Origin: Ophiodon elongatus
Lineage: Eukaryota; Chordata; Actinopteri; Perciformes; Hexagrammidae
DNA length: 64,000 nucleotides
NCBI GenBank assembly: GCA_016806645.1
Contig: JACSYO010000389.1
Location: 1,224,001-1,288,000 of the forward strand
Direction: 5' to 3'
In this document: piece after piece, positions 1 to 12,800 of the stretch
How the letters are laid out: each line of letters begins with the position of its first letter
Numbering within the stretch: position 1 is the first letter of the stretch
Translations under genes and position numbers: made by a program
Notes under the pieces: model-generated
What the model was told of the DNA's origin: nothing
Databases searched by the model: none
What the model saw: only the letters and a program-made list of their open reading frames with translations

Positions 1-469
1 AAAATAAAAGTCAAGAAATTATTTTTTGTTTTGTAAGGAGAGCATTTTAAATTTGGCCTCAGGTGTAAATGTTCCAAGCCATTAAATAATTTTGGATGAA
101 AAAGTGGCTGACAATAATTATGAAATATCTATTCGATTCAGGCACACATAAGCAATACAATGATCTCCTGCCAGGAAAGTTTACATCCTGCATGAAAAAG
201 ATTAATATACCGTTACGCCAGCTGAACCTGTGTTTCATGCCCTCTGGCTCAGTAGTTGTTTTATTAAACTATATCTGTTTTAATTTCCACGTTTCAATTC
301 ACTGGCTGACCTCAGTACAGAAAAACACAGCATATTTGTTTAATCTTTATTCTGTGCTACAAGCACTTTTGCAGAAAACTTAATGTGACTCAAGCGTCAG
401 CAAAAACAGTGAGTTTACATCACGCTTCTTCCAATATAGAGAAGCAATAGAGTTTTTAAGACGCAGCGC

Positions 470-475
470 TTTATT
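470..475 (-). terminator. golgb1: Candidate distal poly(A) signal of golgb1
   Basis: Minus-strand AATAAA, about 1.7 kb after the stop. A second AATAAA at 2013-2018 would give a very short 3' UTR. I cannot tell from sequence which is used. Confidence 0.35.
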
Positions 476-1403
476 GTGTGAATTACAAAATGTCACAGTA
501 TGTCATGATGTCACTCCCACAATTATGAATGTTTTCTGGAAGGGCAAAATCACTGATTAATGATACCCATTTCCTAATTACTTCACAAACAAAAGGATCA
601 AATTGTGTTTTGATTTGCTGAATTAAAATGAATTGAGCCCAAAATAAACAGTAAACAAGTCTAAAAAAAAAAAGTCCCAATGTCAGATTTTTCTACACAC
701 ACACACACAAATGAGCACATAATTAATGCCTGACAAGATCTGTCCCTGATCTACACCACCGACACTTATTATATTTTAGTTTTCTATACAGCCCTTTTAC
801 ACAACTATTTACAGTTAAACGTATATTTCAGTGTGTGTAAGATGTGAATAAGAACAAGAATGTTTCGGAAGAGGAGTACAGAGGGATCATTTCACCAAGA
901 GTGAGCGATTAAATAAACAAGAATCGATATACACGTAGGTAGTTTAACTGTTATGGCAATAAATTATGCTACATCAGAGTAGTCTGTAATGGGATGGATA
1001 TCGTTAGAAAACAGCAGTCGTTCTCCTCTGGAATGAATCCACACGGTGGTAACGTTGCACCTCAACGGCAACTTCATCCGCCATAAAAACTACAGAGCAA
1101 ACTGTAAAATCTAAGTTTATGCAAGAGAAGCATTGGACTGGAAATCTTATTGGATATGTAAGAGGAGGGAGGGGGGGAAACCCACATCCAGCTGGCATAC
1201 ATAATACACTTACATATGTACAAATATTAATATGCTCCCTTTTTCTTTTTAAATGTGATTTATATAAGAAGAAAAGGAAAGGAAATAGGAATAGGAATGT
1301 GTAACGTAAATTGCACTGTGCTCCGTTTTTTTGTGCATGAAATTGGTAGAAGAGGAAGTGACTGGACTATAACAACACGCCCTGAACCTCAAGCCATCTT
1401 AAA

Positions 1404-1660
1404 ATAATAGTTTGACATTTTGGGAAATACATGCTTATTAGATGACAGCATTAATATCACTCCTATAGCTGTCCGTTAGGCTACAGGCGGCAGATGTTTA
1501 GCTTAGCATATAGTGGAAACAGCCAGCCTGGCTCTGTTCCACGGTGACAAAATCCCCTAAAAGCACCTCTAAAGCCCACTAATTGAGGATTTTGTTACCA
1601 TTTGACAGAGCGAGGCTAGCCGGCTCCCCGTTTCCTGTCCGGATGCCGAGCTAACTGCGT
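1404..1660 (+). repeat. Dispersed teleost repeat in the golgb1 3' UTR
   Basis: The run tttgacattttgggaaata, followed by ttagcttagcat, agcctggctctgttcc and agcacctctaaagcccact, is a series of blocks I know from a repeat found in many fish genomes. The copy is diverged and incomplete. Class and exact ends are not certain. Confidence 0.55.
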
Positions 1661-2150
1661 CACCATTATTAACAGACGTTTAGCTTCATGTTGAACTAGT
1701 CCCCAAAATGTCACTCTTTTGCTCGTAAAGCAACGTAAAGTGACCCTTTTTCTATCCAACTCTAAAGGCACATGAAAAACACCACCTGCCAACACACATG
1801 ATCATGAATCTACCTTTCCACCCATATAAAACCAGAGATTTTTAGGACATTTTACGTCCTCTTTGGGTTTCCCTCAAAGCCATACAAGAGCAACATAGTT
1901 CAAACCAATGACAACAGCTTCCTATATAAATCGACATACTTTGGCTAAAAGATTAAGTCCTGTAAAGTGCACCGTTTGTGTGTAGAACATCCTTCACACC
2001 CCCCTTCTATAATTTATTACATGTAACAATATAAAACACATCGATGGCTTGGGTTAGGTCTGTGTCACGTTTCCATTTTCTTTCCCCTCCTCTCTCTATC
2101 TCTTATCTGTCAGGTGTTTTTACATTTTTTTTTTATAAAGGGAGCTGGTT

Positions 2151-2288
2151 TCAGAGGTATCCGCCCAGACACAGCAGCAGCAGGACGTGCACAGTGAGCA
2201 GATAGAGGCTGAACAGCAGAGGGGTGCGCTGACGGGAGCAGAAAGCCACTCGGAGCATCCGCACCAAACCCGGGCCACCTCTCCGAGT
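2151..2288 (-). other. golgb1: Last golgb1 exon with C-terminal membrane anchor
   Basis: The acceptor ctcctgcag is followed by TRRGGPGLVRMLRVAFC and then a roughly 20-residue hydrophobic run, with the TGA stop at 2153-2151. This matches giantin's tail-anchor layout: a short basic stretch, one membrane helix, and almost nothing after it. The correct reading frame has no in-frame Met within the exon, so a simple open-reading-frame scan shows only two shadow frames here. Confidence 0.93.
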
Positions 2289-3766
2289 CTGCAGGAGACG
2301 GGAGGAGAAGGGAGGACAAGGTTACGGGAAACGTTCAGCTCATGAGTCTTTATTACGAGAGCTATTAGGGTGACAAATGAGGTGGTACAGGATATTAGCG
2401 GAGCCTTACTCGAGTGACAACTCCTTCCGGCTCGATCAGAAGAGCAGTCTCTGAGCGATCCTCTTCTTGTGCAGAGGGCCATTTAGCCTGGCTGTGATTT
2501 ATAATATAAAAAAAAAAAAAGACGTTAGTTGTCATATTTTGTTGATTACGCAAATCTGTCAGAGCAAAAATAATTATGTAAATGCAGAGAAACGATAGAA
2601 AGCATATTAAAGCCCCGTTTGTCAACAGTTATTACAAAATACGATCATTAGTCTCAACATTATGCAGTTAAAAACATTTAATCGAGAACAAACTTATGAT
2701 CAATGTTTCTTGGTCATCTATTATAATTATTCATTGGTTTTTGGACTATACAAAAGCAAGATTTGAAGATTTAAGCTTAGTTTTGGGACAATTGACAATT
2801 TTCTGTCATTTTATAAGTCAAACAAGTAATCGAGAAAATACTTTACAGTTTAATCGATAGAAATAGTATATTCATACTGTATAATGGTACCTCTATTTCG
2901 TGTTGTTAGAGGATGTTGTTTATGCTAGATACTCATAATGTTATAATAATCTAGTTGTAATAGGTTACAAGCTGGAAACAAATCACCTTTTAAAATTATA
3001 TTGCCGAACTGTTTTGGTCTCCACCAACTCATGAGGGAAACATCTGTCTCTTTAGCTGCTAAATGCTCCACTAAAAACCAAAACAATGCACTGAAAGATG
3101 CTTAAAAGCTCTTTAGATCCAGGTGATTTAGTCCCTAGAAACCACACCTTTCACATCAATACAAAATACACAGCTTTAATATGCCTTCTCTTTTATCACG
3201 TATCATATTTCATACCGTTTGAGTCGATCCTGTGTGGCCATTAGCTGCTCCTCCGCAGCCACCCTCTGCTGCATCTCTTCACCCAGCCTGATGAAAAATA
3301 ATTAAACATTGATTAGTATCTACATGTTTCATCCAAACACTTTTAAAACAGCTATTCTTGTACGGTTTCGACCTGTGCTATACCTTCTCTGTAGCTCTTT
3401 GACCTCAGCTATGTAGGCGTGGCTGTCTACCTGGCTGCTTCGCTCCTGTGGGGCTCCAGGAGCACTGTCCCCTTCCTCCGTGCCCTGTTGAGAAGATAAT
3501 GTCATTGTAAGAAATTGACATTGTATGCAACATCATTGTCCTATATCTTGCTGATTTTATAGTTTATATTATGCCTTCTGCAAGCCACATTTATCGAGGG
3601 TCAACAGAGTTAACTGACACCCAATGCGGTGAGAGATGTGGAACCAAAAGACCAAGAATGACAAACACAAAAAGTTGTAATAAAAACTTCTGCATTACAG
3701 CATGTGATTTTTGCAAGGTCATTATCCACGTGATCTATTCTATCTCCTTTATAGTTAGAAGCAAAA

Positions 3767-3809
<43 letters not shown>

Positions 3810-6800
3810 CACACCTCTCTCTGGTAGTGTTCCTGCTGAAGTTTGGGCTGATGAGCGCGGGCTTCCTCCAGCATGGCGGTGAGTTGCCGCAGGTGCTGGT
3901 CCCTCTCCGAGAGCGTGGCGAGGGTCTGCTGCTTCAGCTGCTCTGCTTGAGCCATCCAGTCAACACGCTCCAGTCTAATGAGCACAAGGTGGACAAATTC
4001 ACACACAGTTAGAGGCTCTTTGGGCTCTTTGGGCCACTTTGCTTGTTAAAACAGCAGCGACGTACGACGACGAGAGCGCCGGCTCTGTGCCTCACCTGAG
4101 AGTTTCTATCTCCTGCCTGCTCATTTCCACCACATTCTCCAGCTGCATTAAGTCCCCCAGCATGTCTTCGCCCTTCCTCTTCTCCTCAAACAGCTCCTGG
4201 CTGATTTTTATCAGCTCTCCTGCTCCCAGTCGAGCCAGCTCCGACTTCTGCGTCTTGAGCTCGGACGACTGTGCTTGAAGCTGCTCTAGCTGCACACGGG
4301 AGAAAAAAATAATAATAGATCAATGAAAATCCACGACATTATCAAACTGTTCACATTATTGCCAGGATAGTTGTGGTCGGACACGCGACTCACCAGCCTC
4401 TCCCTGTCGTTCTGCAGGGCTTGCAGTGCGTTCTTCAGCCCCCACACTTCTCCAGTGGAGCCCCCGGGGCTGCTTGTGTGTGCTGCGTGGCCACCTGCCT
4501 TACTCATCTCCTCCAGCCTCAGGCTCAGTTCCTGGGCCTTGTTCACCGCCTGGTCCCTGCTGTCCTGGAGGGAGGCCATGGCTTTTGCGAAGGACTGGTT
4601 CTCCGCTCTCAGCTGCTTCGCCGCCTCTCTCTCCTCCAGCAGATTCTGTTCGACGGCCAGCAGGTCCCTGGCCAGCTCGGCCACCCTCTCCTGGGCGGTC
4701 TCCGACTCTGTCCGCATCACGCCTCCCTCCCAGCGCAGCTCATCCAGCTCTTTGCCCTTGCTCTCCTGCGCTTGTCTCTCCTTCTGCCGGCTCTCCTCCA
4801 ACGACGCCACTTGATCCCTCGCCCCTTGCAGCTGCTCCCTCAGCTTCTCGACTTCTGCACCGGGAGCATCTACCACTTGTGATGGTGCCCTGCGGTCAAC
4901 GGCCTGACTGAGAGTCTCCCTCTCCACTCTGACTGCTTCCACTTCCACCTCTCTGGCTCTGCTAACGCTCTTCACCTGACTCTCCAATTCCTCGCGTTCC
5001 TTTTCCAGAGAGGCGATGCGCTCTCGCTGAGCAGCCAGAAGCTGTTTGTGCTGGGACTCCTTCATGCTCAGGACTTGGTTGAGTTCATCGCGGTAGCCGT
5101 GAAGCTGAGCCGACAGCTGGGCCTTTTCCGCATACAGGTCGTCTCTCTGGACGAGCAGAGAGCGCAGCTCCTCCTTCAGGCCGTTGTTCTCCCCTGCCGC
5201 CTCTTGGATCAGACCATCCTTCTCCATCATCATCTGGGACACAATACAAACATTATATTGGCTACTAAATAAAGCTACGACGGATCTTCTATGCGTTCAG
5301 TGTTTTGCGCGTTACCTGCAGGTGTTTCTCCTCCAGCTGTTTGTACGAGTTGAGGACTCTGTCTCTGTCATCCTGGAGGGAGCCCATGGCTTTCATGAAA
5401 GAGTCCAGTCTGGCTTTTCTGTTGTTGCTCTCTTCCTCCCCCTTTCGCAGTTTTTCTTCCAGATCCCGCAGTTCTCCTCTTCTCCGCTCCAGCTCCTCCT
5501 CAGCTTGTTGTGCCCTGCTGTCGGCCTCCTTTCTAGCTTCCTCTGCAGCCTGGGAAGCAAAACACACATGAATGTTGTGGAATGTGTCATCCATGAACAA
5601 TATATAAAATGTACTGTAGATAAAAAACATGTTAATACCTGAGCAACAGCTTGCTCCTTCTCCCCCAGCATTTCCACCTCTCTCCGTTCCTTCTCATTTA
5701 ACTCCGTCTGCAGACTCTCTGTCAAGGCCTTCGAGGACCTCAGGTCTGTCTCTAGTTGCTCCACATTCAGACACAGCCGCCTCTCTTCTGCCTCCCTCTC
5801 CCTCAGCTCAGTTCTGGCCTGGTCGACTTCACCCTGCAGTCGACCTACCGCCTCATCCAGAGCTCTGGCCCTCTGATTTAGACTCTCCACCTCATTTTTC
5901 AGGGCATGGGCTTCATGTTGTGCAGACTGCATCTCAGTTGTAGTTTGCTGAAGCTTGCCGCTTGCTTCTTCAAACGCAGCTTGGCTCTCTGTGACTTTCT
6001 TTACCTCCTCTTCCAGTTTCAGCTGCCAATCTTTGTCTGCTTTCTCAAGTCTGAAAGACAAAAAAAGAAAAATATTGTGAGTTTTGAGCTTAAAAGCTGA
6101 ACATAATCAATCCAAGGATTCGGGGAAATAAGACAAATGCAGATTTTTACCTTTCCACTGAAAGCTGAAGTTCCCCTTTCAGTGCAGATTCTCTCTGAAG
6201 CTGTTCTGCCAGTTCCTTGGCCCTGGTTTCAGCCTCCCGAACTTCAGCCTCCTTGCTCTGCAGCGAATCATGGAAGCGAGTCTCCCATTGCCGGGTCTCG
6301 TCCAAAACTCTGTCCCGGTCGTCTTGCAGTGAGGACATGCAGCGCGAGAAGGCAGCTAACCTGGCCAGAGACTCGTCCAGACGGGCTTGCATCTCCTGGG
6401 CGCGTCTCTCAGCTCCTTCTGCGATCTCTCTGGCCTCCAGCGTGGCTTCCTCTTCCCTGTCCCGTTCTCTGTCCACCTCTTCCAGTCTCAGCTCCATCTC
6501 CTTCAGTTCGCCTCCGAGCCTGAATCTCACGGAGTCGAGGGTTTGCTCTGCCTCCGCTTTCAACGAGGCCTCTCTCTTTTCTGCATTCTGCTCGAGGGTG
6601 GTTTTCTCAGCTAAGGCCTCTCTCGCCTGCTTCTGGGCCTCGTCCAGCTGGGATTTGCAGCTCGCCAACTCTGCCTCACACCTTTTGAAGTCTTCCATGG
6701 TTTTGGAAGTCTCCAATTGGGATTGTTCTAGCTTGTTGTGGAGCTCATCATGGCCTAGCTGCAGCGACTTAGCTACTCTATCCAGTTCGCTGATCCTCTC

Positions 6801-9800
6801 CTGGTACTTGATGCAGTCCCTCTGCAGCTGACGGACCTCCAGCTGCTTCTCCCTCAACAGTTCCTCCAGCTGACGCGCTCTGCTCTGGCTGCCTTCTCTC
6901 ACCCTCTGGGCAGACCTCAGCTGTTGCTCCAGCTCCCTCTGCTTTCCCGACTCCGCTTCGGCCTCAGCTCTCTCTCTCTGGGCTTGTCGCATGTCCTCCT
7001 CCAGCCTGGCGGCCCGGTCACTCTCACTCTGAGCCTTGGCTTCCAGCTCGGCTCGCTCCCTCTCCAACCTCTCCACCTCCCGCTGCAGCTCAGCGAGGTG
7101 CTCCCGGTTGTCTGCTGCCTCTTGCTGGTAGCCGGCGATGCTCCCGTTGAGCTGAGCCAGCTGGTTCATCAGACGCTCCTCCAGGTTATCCTTCTCAGTT
7201 TCGAGGCTTCTGAGCAGCTCTTTGAACTGGGCCTCCCTCTTTGATCCCTCTTCAACCAGACTCCTTTCTCTCTCTTTGCCCTCTTGAACGCACTTCTCTT
7301 GCGACGCCACAAGGCTCCCCTTCTCTTTACTCTCCTGGAGCTCTCGCTCAAGAGAAGCCAGCTCGGTTTTGAGTCCAGCCTCCTGTTCCTGCCACAGTTC
7401 CCGTTCTGCATCGACAGCCGCCTCCATCGCCCTCATTTTATTCTCTAATGAAACTTGAACACTTTCCGTCATTTCTGCCTTTTCGTGTTCCTCAGTAGGT
7501 TGTGAACGTGTTTCTGGTGCATGCACTGCAGCTATTTGGTCAGCAGGTGTCTCTTGTGGAGTTGAGGGTTTTTCTATGTTTTCATATTGACTCTCAACAG
7601 GCTTTGCTTTGGTCATGATTATGTCTGATTGCTGGGCAGTGACAGCCTCTTCTACACCAGGTGCAGAGCTCAGCAAAGGAGCTTGAATTACACCGTCTTC
7701 TTTCTCTCCTGTCTGGGCGAGTTGTTCCCTCAACTCTTCGATCTGCTGCCCTAAAGAGTACTTTTCTGCCACAGTAGCATCCAACTCAGCTTTCAAAGCC
7801 CCCAGCTCTTCTTGAAGTCGTTCAACCTCAACCTTGAGAGCCTTGCCCTCTCGTTTTATCACAGTCTTGTCCTGCATCTCTCGAAGACTCTCATTCTCCT
7901 CCTCTAACTCCAGGATCTTCTGCTGCTTTGTTTTGGCAAACTTTCTCATTTTGTCTTTCACCGAAGTCACCTCTTTCTGTGCCTCTTCTGCCTGTCTTTC
8001 AGCTTCCTGCCTCCCAGTCTCGTGCACCCTCACCCTGGTTGCGAGCTCTTGTCTCTCCTGCCTGGCGGCTTCCAGGACCCGTCTCACTCGCTCTGCCTCG
8101 TCGCTCACGTTCTCATACGACTTGAGCAGGGTCTCGTACTCGTCCTTCATGCCTTGAACCTTTTCCTCCCATTCTACGCAGGATCTGGCAGCCTCTTCTT
8201 TCGCCAACTCCACTTCTCTCTTGCAGCCATCTTTCTCGGTCAGTATGCCCTCCATGGCCAGTTTGAGGCTCTCACAGGATGATCCCAGGCTTTGGTTTTC
8301 CAGTAATGTCCGGTCAACCTCATCAATCAGTTTAACTCTCTCCGCTCTGAGCTTCTCCAGCTCTTCTTCCGCCGACTCCATTTTCTGCTGCAGTTCAGCT
8401 ACAAGCTTCTCAGTTGAAGCTAGTTGTTCCTTCCGTGTTTTGTTTTCTTTCAAGACATCTTTGCGAGAGATCAGAGCAGCCTGGAGCTTTCGTTGAAGCT
8501 GCTGGATCTTTGCCTCGCTGTCTTTCCCTTCCTCCTGCTTCTGTGGAACCTCAACCTCTAACCTTTGGGCTTTTTCTTGCTCAGCCTTCAGTTCTTCCTG
8601 TAAAGAAGATATGAGCTGATCCTTCTCAGACACCGTGTCTTGCATTGAGCGTATGAGAGAGTTCTGCTCGCTGAGCTGCTGGCTCAGCTCCATGATTTCA
8701 TGGTTTTTATCGTCGAGGAACTGCTTGAAGTCCTGCACTTCGGTCTGAAGAGTTGTAATGGAGGATGTAGAATCTGCAGTTGCTGCTTCGGCCGCCATCT
8801 CTGCTTTCAGGGATTCAGCATAAGACTCAGCCTGATGATACTTTTCTCTAAGATCATGAATTTCCTCAGAGAGTGCATCGATCTGTCTTTCCTTTTCTCT
8901 TAGTGCAAGGAGCTCTTTGCCCAATTCCAATAATTCAGCCTCTTTCAGAGACAGACCGGTCTGGGTTTCCTGCAGCTTCCTCTCCAACTCCGTGTTAGCC
9001 AGCCGCACAGTCTGGATCTCATCTCTGAGTGCGTTCACAGATTCCTGCATTTGTGCAGGGAGGACGTCAGACTGCTCTGCAGGATGCTGAACTGGGTCAC
9101 TGGATTGTGGTTGTGACGAATCGGTCTCAGATGTGGCAAAATCCACCCAGTCCTCCTGGACCCAATCACCTGCTGCTTGCTTCGCCACATGTTCAGCCAG
9201 CTGTTTGGTCTCTTGACGAGGTTGTTTTTCAGCGCTCACATTTTCTTCCAATTCTCTTAATTTGGTCAGAAGTACTTCTCGCTCGCCGCTCTGCACCTCA
9301 AAACGTTCCACAAGCTCGCTGTATTCTTCTTTCTGCTGCTTCAGCTGTTCACGGTGGTGCCGGTCCTTTTCTTTTGCCTTGCGGATGGTTTCCTTGCGAG
9401 ACTCTTGGGCCTCTTGAACTTTCTTCTGAAGGGTTTCAAACTCAGCTTCCAGAGAGGCCACGTGGGATTGTAACACAGTTGTTTCAGAAGAACTGTCAGC
9501 CTGCTGAGAGTTTGCAGCTTCTTCACTTAGCTGTCTATTCAGAGCAAGCGTCTCGGTGAGAACTTGGTCCTGCTGGCAAATTTTCAGCTCAAGAGTCTCA
9601 ACTGCCTCTTCTTTGGATCTTAAAGCTTCCTCGAGTTCAATGACTTTAGCCTCCAGTTCCTGAATGTCATGTCCTCTAGATTGTTCTACCACAGGAATGT
9701 CTGTAGGAGTCTCTCCCTGTGCCGTTTCATCTCGCTCGGTCCGTTTCTTTGCTTCTTCTTCAAAATCGGCAACCTTCCTGAGGAGCTCTTTGCGTTGCAC

Positions 9801-12800
9801 AAGTGCAGCCTGCAACTTCTTCTTTGTGGTTGTCAGTTGGGTTTCCAGCACTCCTTTCTCCTTTTGCACACCAGCTAGTTCATCATCCACATGAGCTTCT
9901 GAGTCTTCAGAAGTCACTTTCTGTTTCTCGTCTCTGTCTTTCTCAAGGTCCACTATCTGCTCCTTCAGTTTATTGACTTCACCGTCTATCTGGAACTTAT
10001 CTTCTTCTGCTTGGAGGAGTTTAGCGGACATGCTGTCATTGAGCTCCATCACCTCCTGGTCTTTTTGGCTGAGACGGACGTGCAGCTCGCTGATCTCCAC
10101 ATCCTTCTTTGACAAAGTGTCATTATTGAGCTCGGATGTTTGAGAGTATTCCAGCATGCTGCTTTCCATATCTTGAAGCCTCCTTTCCAGCTCGGAGGAG
10201 AGGAGCTCTCTGTCCTCCAGCTGAGCACTCAGCATGCTGGCCTGCCCCTCCTGCTCGGAGAAAGCTTCGCGGGCCATTTCCAGATCAGTCTGCAGGGCCT
10301 GGAGCTTCTCTTCCTTCATTTTACTTTCAGTGCTTAAAATGTCTATCTGATCTTCCAGAAGCTGCATTTCAACACTGTGTTTCTCCACCACAGAGCTGAA
10401 TTCCTGAGAGAGCCTGTCTAACTTCTCTCTGACCGACTTGTGTTCCTCTATAAAACTATTGACCTGGGACTCGGCCTCTTCTTTGGCGGCAGAAAGGGTC
10501 TGTGTTTCATCTTCCAGACTCTTGATTTTCTCCTGTGACTCTGCAGCTGCCTCTCGGAGCCTCTGAAGCTCAGCCAAAAGCTCACTGTACCTCCTCTGAA
10601 GCTCCTCAGCTAAGGCCTGAGCGAAGACCTGACCAGAGGCCATGTTACCATCTGTGGTGGAAGAACCCTGCTGAGTTACATGAACCTGTACTGTTTCTCG
10701 GATGATGACAGAAGAGGACTCTACTTGAACTGTGGAGGTTTCCTGCTCCATGCTCGTTGCCTCCCATGACTGCAGCTGCAGCTGGCCAAAGTCCTGCATG
10801 ATGGACGGCCACTCCTGGCCTCCATCTTGATTCACAGCTTCTAGGAGGGTCCAGCTGCTGTGGGCCACCTCTGAATCACTACTGGCGACCATCTCATCTG
10901 AGGAAGTCCCTTTGGATTCTTCTGGGGACTCAGACTGGTGTCCAATAAGCTCTGGGCTGCTCTCATTATCAGCAGAAATGGAGAGGACTGAGGTGTCCCC
11001 AGCAACTAAGGTGGTCTCCTCTTCTTGTGTATCCTCCATGAAGTCAGGAAGGGCCGGGGAACTGTCATGTGTGGTGGTACTGGCATCCTGACCCTGATCT
11101 GGAGTCTGATCGTAGGTTTCACATGATGCAACCCCACTGGAGCTGTGCTCGTTAGCCAGCCTGAGGGATTCCCGCAAGGCAACCAGCTCACTGTCTTTTT
11201 CTAAAAGCTGTTGCTCCAACTCCAGTAAGTGTGCTGTGGAAGTCAACAAAAGGAGGAAGTTATTAGAAAATATTTGTTTTTTACAATTAATTGAATATCA
11301 AAATAGTTGCTGATTGATTTTCTGTCAATTGACTAGTGATTTTAGCTCTGACACATAACTGTAGCTGTACAATAAATGCAGAGTAAAAGTACAAAGTAGC
11401 ATAAAATGGAAATACTTGAGCAAATTACAAAAACTTTAAATTTGTATTTAAATACAGTACTTAAGTAAATGTACATATTTATTTTTCATCACTGACTCAC
11501 ACTCAGAAATGTCAAATTATGGCTCCCATTTTGTCTCCATACAGAGTATCCTTGTAAATGAGAGCTGCATAAAAGGTAAACACCTCTGACAGGCAGAACA
11601 AAACCCCTTTTATTGTATGTGTGAGCGTACTGATCTCAACCATTATGTTCCATATAATGTATGAATTTTATTTTGGGAGTACAAATCCAGTTTTTGTACC
11701 TGTTTTAGCTTCAGATGAATCTTGTGCTGATGGTTCAGTCACATCATCCCTTTCAGACGCCTGAAACAAAAAAAAGACATTTGGCAAGATTGAAGTTTTT
11801 TGATCTTATGATTAAATATTTTCTAGAGATAATTTCCTGTATAAAACGACAGGGGACAACACTTAAAAAAATAAATAATTATATATGGCCTCTATGATTG
11901 TTCTTAAATCTATATCAGCAGTACACACGGCTGTGGCGTGAGGTGATTGTCAGATAAGAAGGTCAGTCATAACAGTGGATCAGTGCAGAGGGGATTAGGC
12001 ACACGTACATAACCCGGCCACACACACGTTGTGACCCTAGACCAGGTGTGAAGGACCAGTCTGACTGACCTGCTCTCAAAATAAACTCTTCAAACAGTAT
12101 TTTAATAAAGGGGTAAAATAAAAAGACACGGTTGTCTGACTTTGTAGACGGACTACTAAGAAGTACTTTAACTTCTTATACCTCAGCTTATACTAAGCTT
12201 CCAGTCCCACATCTTACACCTAATGATGAACTTTGAAGCTAAATCTTTGTAGAGATGATAAAACGTGCAGAGTATCAAGCAGCTTATTTAAGATTTCCTT
12301 TTGAAGTTAAATCAAGTCAGACAATATGCTAAATTCTGGCGAGCCGAAACTTGCTTCTGTGTTTTTAAGGCCACATTTGGAGGGCTCACACTGTGATCGG
12401 ATCTCAGAATTGAGATAATGACAACGTATTTCAATACTGGTTGTAAATGCAGAAGAGCTTGGACTAAATGCCATTTTCCAGGTAATGCATCCAGATACAG
12501 ATCATTTAACAACACCAGGTGTTCACAGGTTCTGAGCACTGACCGTTACAATTAGATGCTGCAGCTGTTGTATCGTGGCAGTGGTTTCCTCCTGTTCTGT
12601 GTTTTTTCTGTCAAGTTGTTCTGAAAATCAGAGATTTATATTTAGACATCGTGCTGAAACTAAAATGTTTGACATGCCTGAACTTCATAAACAGACACAT
12701 TTTCTTACCCTGAAGGGTTTCCATGGTGTGGGTGAGCTCCACGCAATGTTCCTCTCTCTCACTGCGTTCATCTTTCAGCCTCGTTAGTTGCGTCTCGATA

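Larger units (their letters stand above)
470..2150 (-). other. golgb1: Probable golgb1 3' UTR
   Basis: No coding sequence is supported here. On the minus strand, AATAAA signals occur at 2018-2013 (close to the stop) and 475-470; either could end the transcript. A dispersed fish repeat occupies about 1404-1660. A (CA)n tract lies near 696-709. The UTR extent is inferred and needs transcript data. Confidence 0.45.

Noticed and set aside
1..383. AATAAA at 3-8 and a 95-codon plus-strand frame at 96-383
   Set aside because: AT-rich flank with no splice or coding signature. A poly(A) signal for a gene ending left of the window is possible but unsupported.
4371..4911. Three overlapping long plus-strand frames
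   Set aside because: They are antisense shadows of the purine-rich giantin coding strand; the minus strand has splice-closed, family-matching coding.
6217..10399. Many plus-strand open frames across the giantin exon
   Set aside because: Same cause: complement of Glu/Lys/Gln-rich coiled coil gives Ser/Leu/Pro-rich frames.
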